64,000 nt of DNA, taken from Eubacteriaceae bacterium (GTDB lineage: Bacteria > Bacillota > Clostridia > Lachnospirales > Lachnospiraceae). The notes under the pieces are model-generated. The model searched no databases. It had not been told where the DNA came from and saw nothing but the letters and a program-made list of their open reading frames with translations. Every line of letters starts with the position of its first letter. Positions within the stretch are counted from its first letter, which is position 1. This document shows positions 62,566 to 64,000 of this stretch, one piece after another. The stretch lies in the NCBI GenBank assembly GCA_910574015.1, contig CAJSYQ010000003.1, forward strand, positions 124,001 through 188,000, written 5' to 3'. Made by a program: the position numbers and the translations under genes.

Positions 62566-63579
62566 ATGCCGGGCTGGAATCTAAAAAGTGGTAAATTAAA
62601 CACAATGTCAGTGAGTGAAGATGAGTATTGGTCCTTGTTTAATTTTGTGTTTTCAGATTCGTGTATGAAACGTAATACATATAAATACGGATTGATAAAA
62701 TCAATCATGGATAATCTGTTTAACAGCGTTTATGATGAGACGGATGGAATCTATAGGTTATCTTATGATGATATATTTGAGAAGTTTACGGTTAATTATT
62801 GGAATCTTGTATTAAAGTATCACCTTAAACAAATGAGGTCAGATGGGCGTACTGAGATTTCAAAGATTGAATCAATCTTAATATCAGCTGCTGAAGAAAA
62901 TAACTTATTGAACACACTAGATTACGAATCAGTTTCTAAGAAAGACAAGATTAAACTGATTAAGCAGGTTTCAGCTTCGTGTAGAAGAAATGTCGTGGGT
63001 GCTTTGTATAATGATATGGAAGGAAAATTATATGGTTTTGACTTGAAAGCAGAAGGTATCATCGTTGCAATACAGGCTTATGAATTTATGTTAAAGTATA
63101 AAGCAGAGTTAGAAAAGATTAATTATTATGCATGGGCGAAATTTATGGAAAAAATTAATGACGACGATGTATTGGTGAGAGTGTTGGACAAACTTGAACT
63201 CTCAACGCCTAAGAGAGAAGATCTTTCAATTTACAGAGATGTATTGTACTGCGAATTTGAGGAATGTAATTGCTTTTATTGTGGTAAGAAATTAAAATTT
63301 GACGGCAGAGGTATACATGTTGACCACTTTATTCCATGGTCGTTCGTAAAAGATGATAAGTTATGGAATTTTGTGTTATCTTGCCCGGCGTGTAACGAGA
63401 AGAAAAATAACAAGATACCAACAGAAATGTTTTTGGAGATGATCATTAAGAGAAATGAGAAAATTCGTAATAATAAGATCTTGATTGTAGATGTTGATTT
63501 TAAAAATTACGATTCGCTTCAACTTAAACGGCTATGGAAGTATGCACAGTTGAGCGGATTGAAACAATTTACACTGTGA
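62566..63579 (+). CDS. HNH endonuclease
   Basis: This 337-residue protein has a C-terminal HNH domain: FYCGKKLKF, GIHVDHFIPWSFVKDDKLWN, LSCPACNEKKNNKIP with two Cys pairs and the catalytic His in DHF. The N-terminal 230 residues are helical and unassigned and may recognise DNA. The ATG at 62566 follows GGGAGA. It overlaps nothing; 22 bases separate it from the Mrr gene. Confidence 0.85.
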   Translation: MPGWNLKSGKLNTMSVSEDEYWSLFNFVFSDSCMKRNTYKYGLIKSIMDNLFNSVYDETDGIYRLSYDDIFEKFTVNYWNLVLKYHLKQMRSDGRTEISKIESILISAAEENNLLNTLDYESVSKKDKIKLIKQVSASCRRNVVGALYNDMEGKLYGFDLKAEGIIVAIQAYEFMLKYKAELEKINYYAWAKFMEKINDDDVLVRVLDKLELSTPKREDLSIYRDVLYCEFEECNCFYCGKKLKFDGRGIHVDHFIPWSFVKDDKLWNFVLSCPACNEKKNNKIPTEMFLEMIIKRNEKIRNNKILIVDVDFKNYDSLQLKRLWKYAQLSGLKQFTL

Positions 63580-63745
63580 TTTTAACATCAGTTTTTTTAA
63601 CGAGCAAATGTGCCATTTATTTTAATGAGGTATGGTGTCAATAACATAATAATGTGGTATAAACATGAATAATAAGATAAGTTAAATCAAATAATCCATT
63701 AAAAAAGATTGCCCCATAATCTGATTATTACAGAGCAAGATTAAT

Positions 63746-64000
63746 TTAATTGTCTGGGAAGACATTTTCTGTTACATTATACACATATCCTTGAATTTCT
63801 TTTCCGATGACACTTGCTTTGTATGCATCGCCTACAATCACTTGACTTTTAGAATATGAATTATTTCTTAATTTTAGAAAAATTTTTTGTAATTCTAATT
63901 GGCTTAGTTTTGTGTGATGATTAATATTTTGAGCAATGTTTTCTGGAATTACATAGAAATTTCTTGCCCATATGTTTTTATATTGATTGAAGTCGTCAAA
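63746..64000 (-). CDS. hypothetical protein (partial, N-terminus off the window)
   Basis: On the minus strand an open frame of 84 codons enters from the right edge and ends at TAA (63748-63746). The visible part includes ARNFYVIPENIAQNINHHTK, LELQKIFLKLRNNSYSKS and VGDAYKASVIGKEIQGYVYN. No family recognised. It converges with the HNH gene, leaving about 166 bases between stops with no clear terminator. Confidence 0.6.
   Translation of the reverse strand, partial: FDDFNQYKNIWARNFYVIPENIAQNINHHTKLSQLELQKIFLKLRNNSYSKSQVIVGDAYKASVIGKEIQGYVYNVTENVFPDN

Overview
The window looks like a chromosome segment of a gut Clostridia species, most likely Lachnospiraceae. This rests on the DUF1836 and DUF2752 genes, an RlmD-type rRNA methyltransferase, sigma-A promoters and strong GGAGG ribosome sites. 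It reads as host genes on the left (1 to about 3,140), then a large integrative conjugative element (ICE) of the Firmicutes Tn1549-like kind, with a long AT-rich cargo region carrying anti-phage defence genes. No integrase or serine recombinase is visible and the last gene runs off the right edge, so the right end of the element lies outside the window.

Host part: DUF1836 regulator (partial), a small DUF4190-like membrane protein, a DUF2752 membrane protein, and rlmD/rumA with its terminator. The 3' end of rumA is a known ICE insertion site in Firmicutes, and everything to its right looks mobile. Between rumA and the first ICE gene is a stretch of about 650 bp with no convincing gene. It is dense in hairpins, two with GNRA tetraloops, and I propose a large structured RNA.

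ICE backbone (3.8-37.7 kb): Cys-rich protein, ParM-like actin and a ParR-like partner; a 1628-residue SpaA/Cna-B LPXTG surface protein; DUF5688, RadC and a Toprim primase-like protein; a repeat array and oriT-like hairpin; MobC and relaxase; PcfB and VirD4 coupling protein; VirB2-like, VirB6-like, PrgI, VirB4 and a 3D-NlpC/P60 hydrolase. These form the DNA-processing and type IV secretion parts of conjugation. Then follow a divergent Abi gene, a DpnD/PcfM protein, a 2409-residue methylase-helicase with a TnpV gene nested in another frame, a sortase, a double-SpoVG protein and an HTH regulator with a clear promoter-operator.

Cargo (38-64 kb): a transglutaminase-like exported protein, small regulators and hypotheticals, SdpI-like protein, alpha/beta hydrolase, WYL regulator, lipoprotein and a BspA-type LRR protein, and then the main feature, a DNA phosphorothioation (Dnd) island. 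It holds a complete dndB-C-D-E-A operon driven by a promoter whose -10 lies in a 39-bp palindrome. Upstream is a tightly packed five-gene module: a protein with RNAP-alpha-CTD-like and sigma region-4-like segments, an HKD-nuclease/helicase fusion, a 55-residue protein, a second DndD-like SMC ATPase and a 177-residue partner. Downstream is a second DndB-family gene with its own palindrome-flanked promoter, then a zinc-ribbon protein, an HTH-Mrr restriction endonuclease and an HNH endonuclease. The classical DndFGH restriction genes are absent. The flanking genes are the likely, and possibly undescribed, effector arm of this Dnd system.
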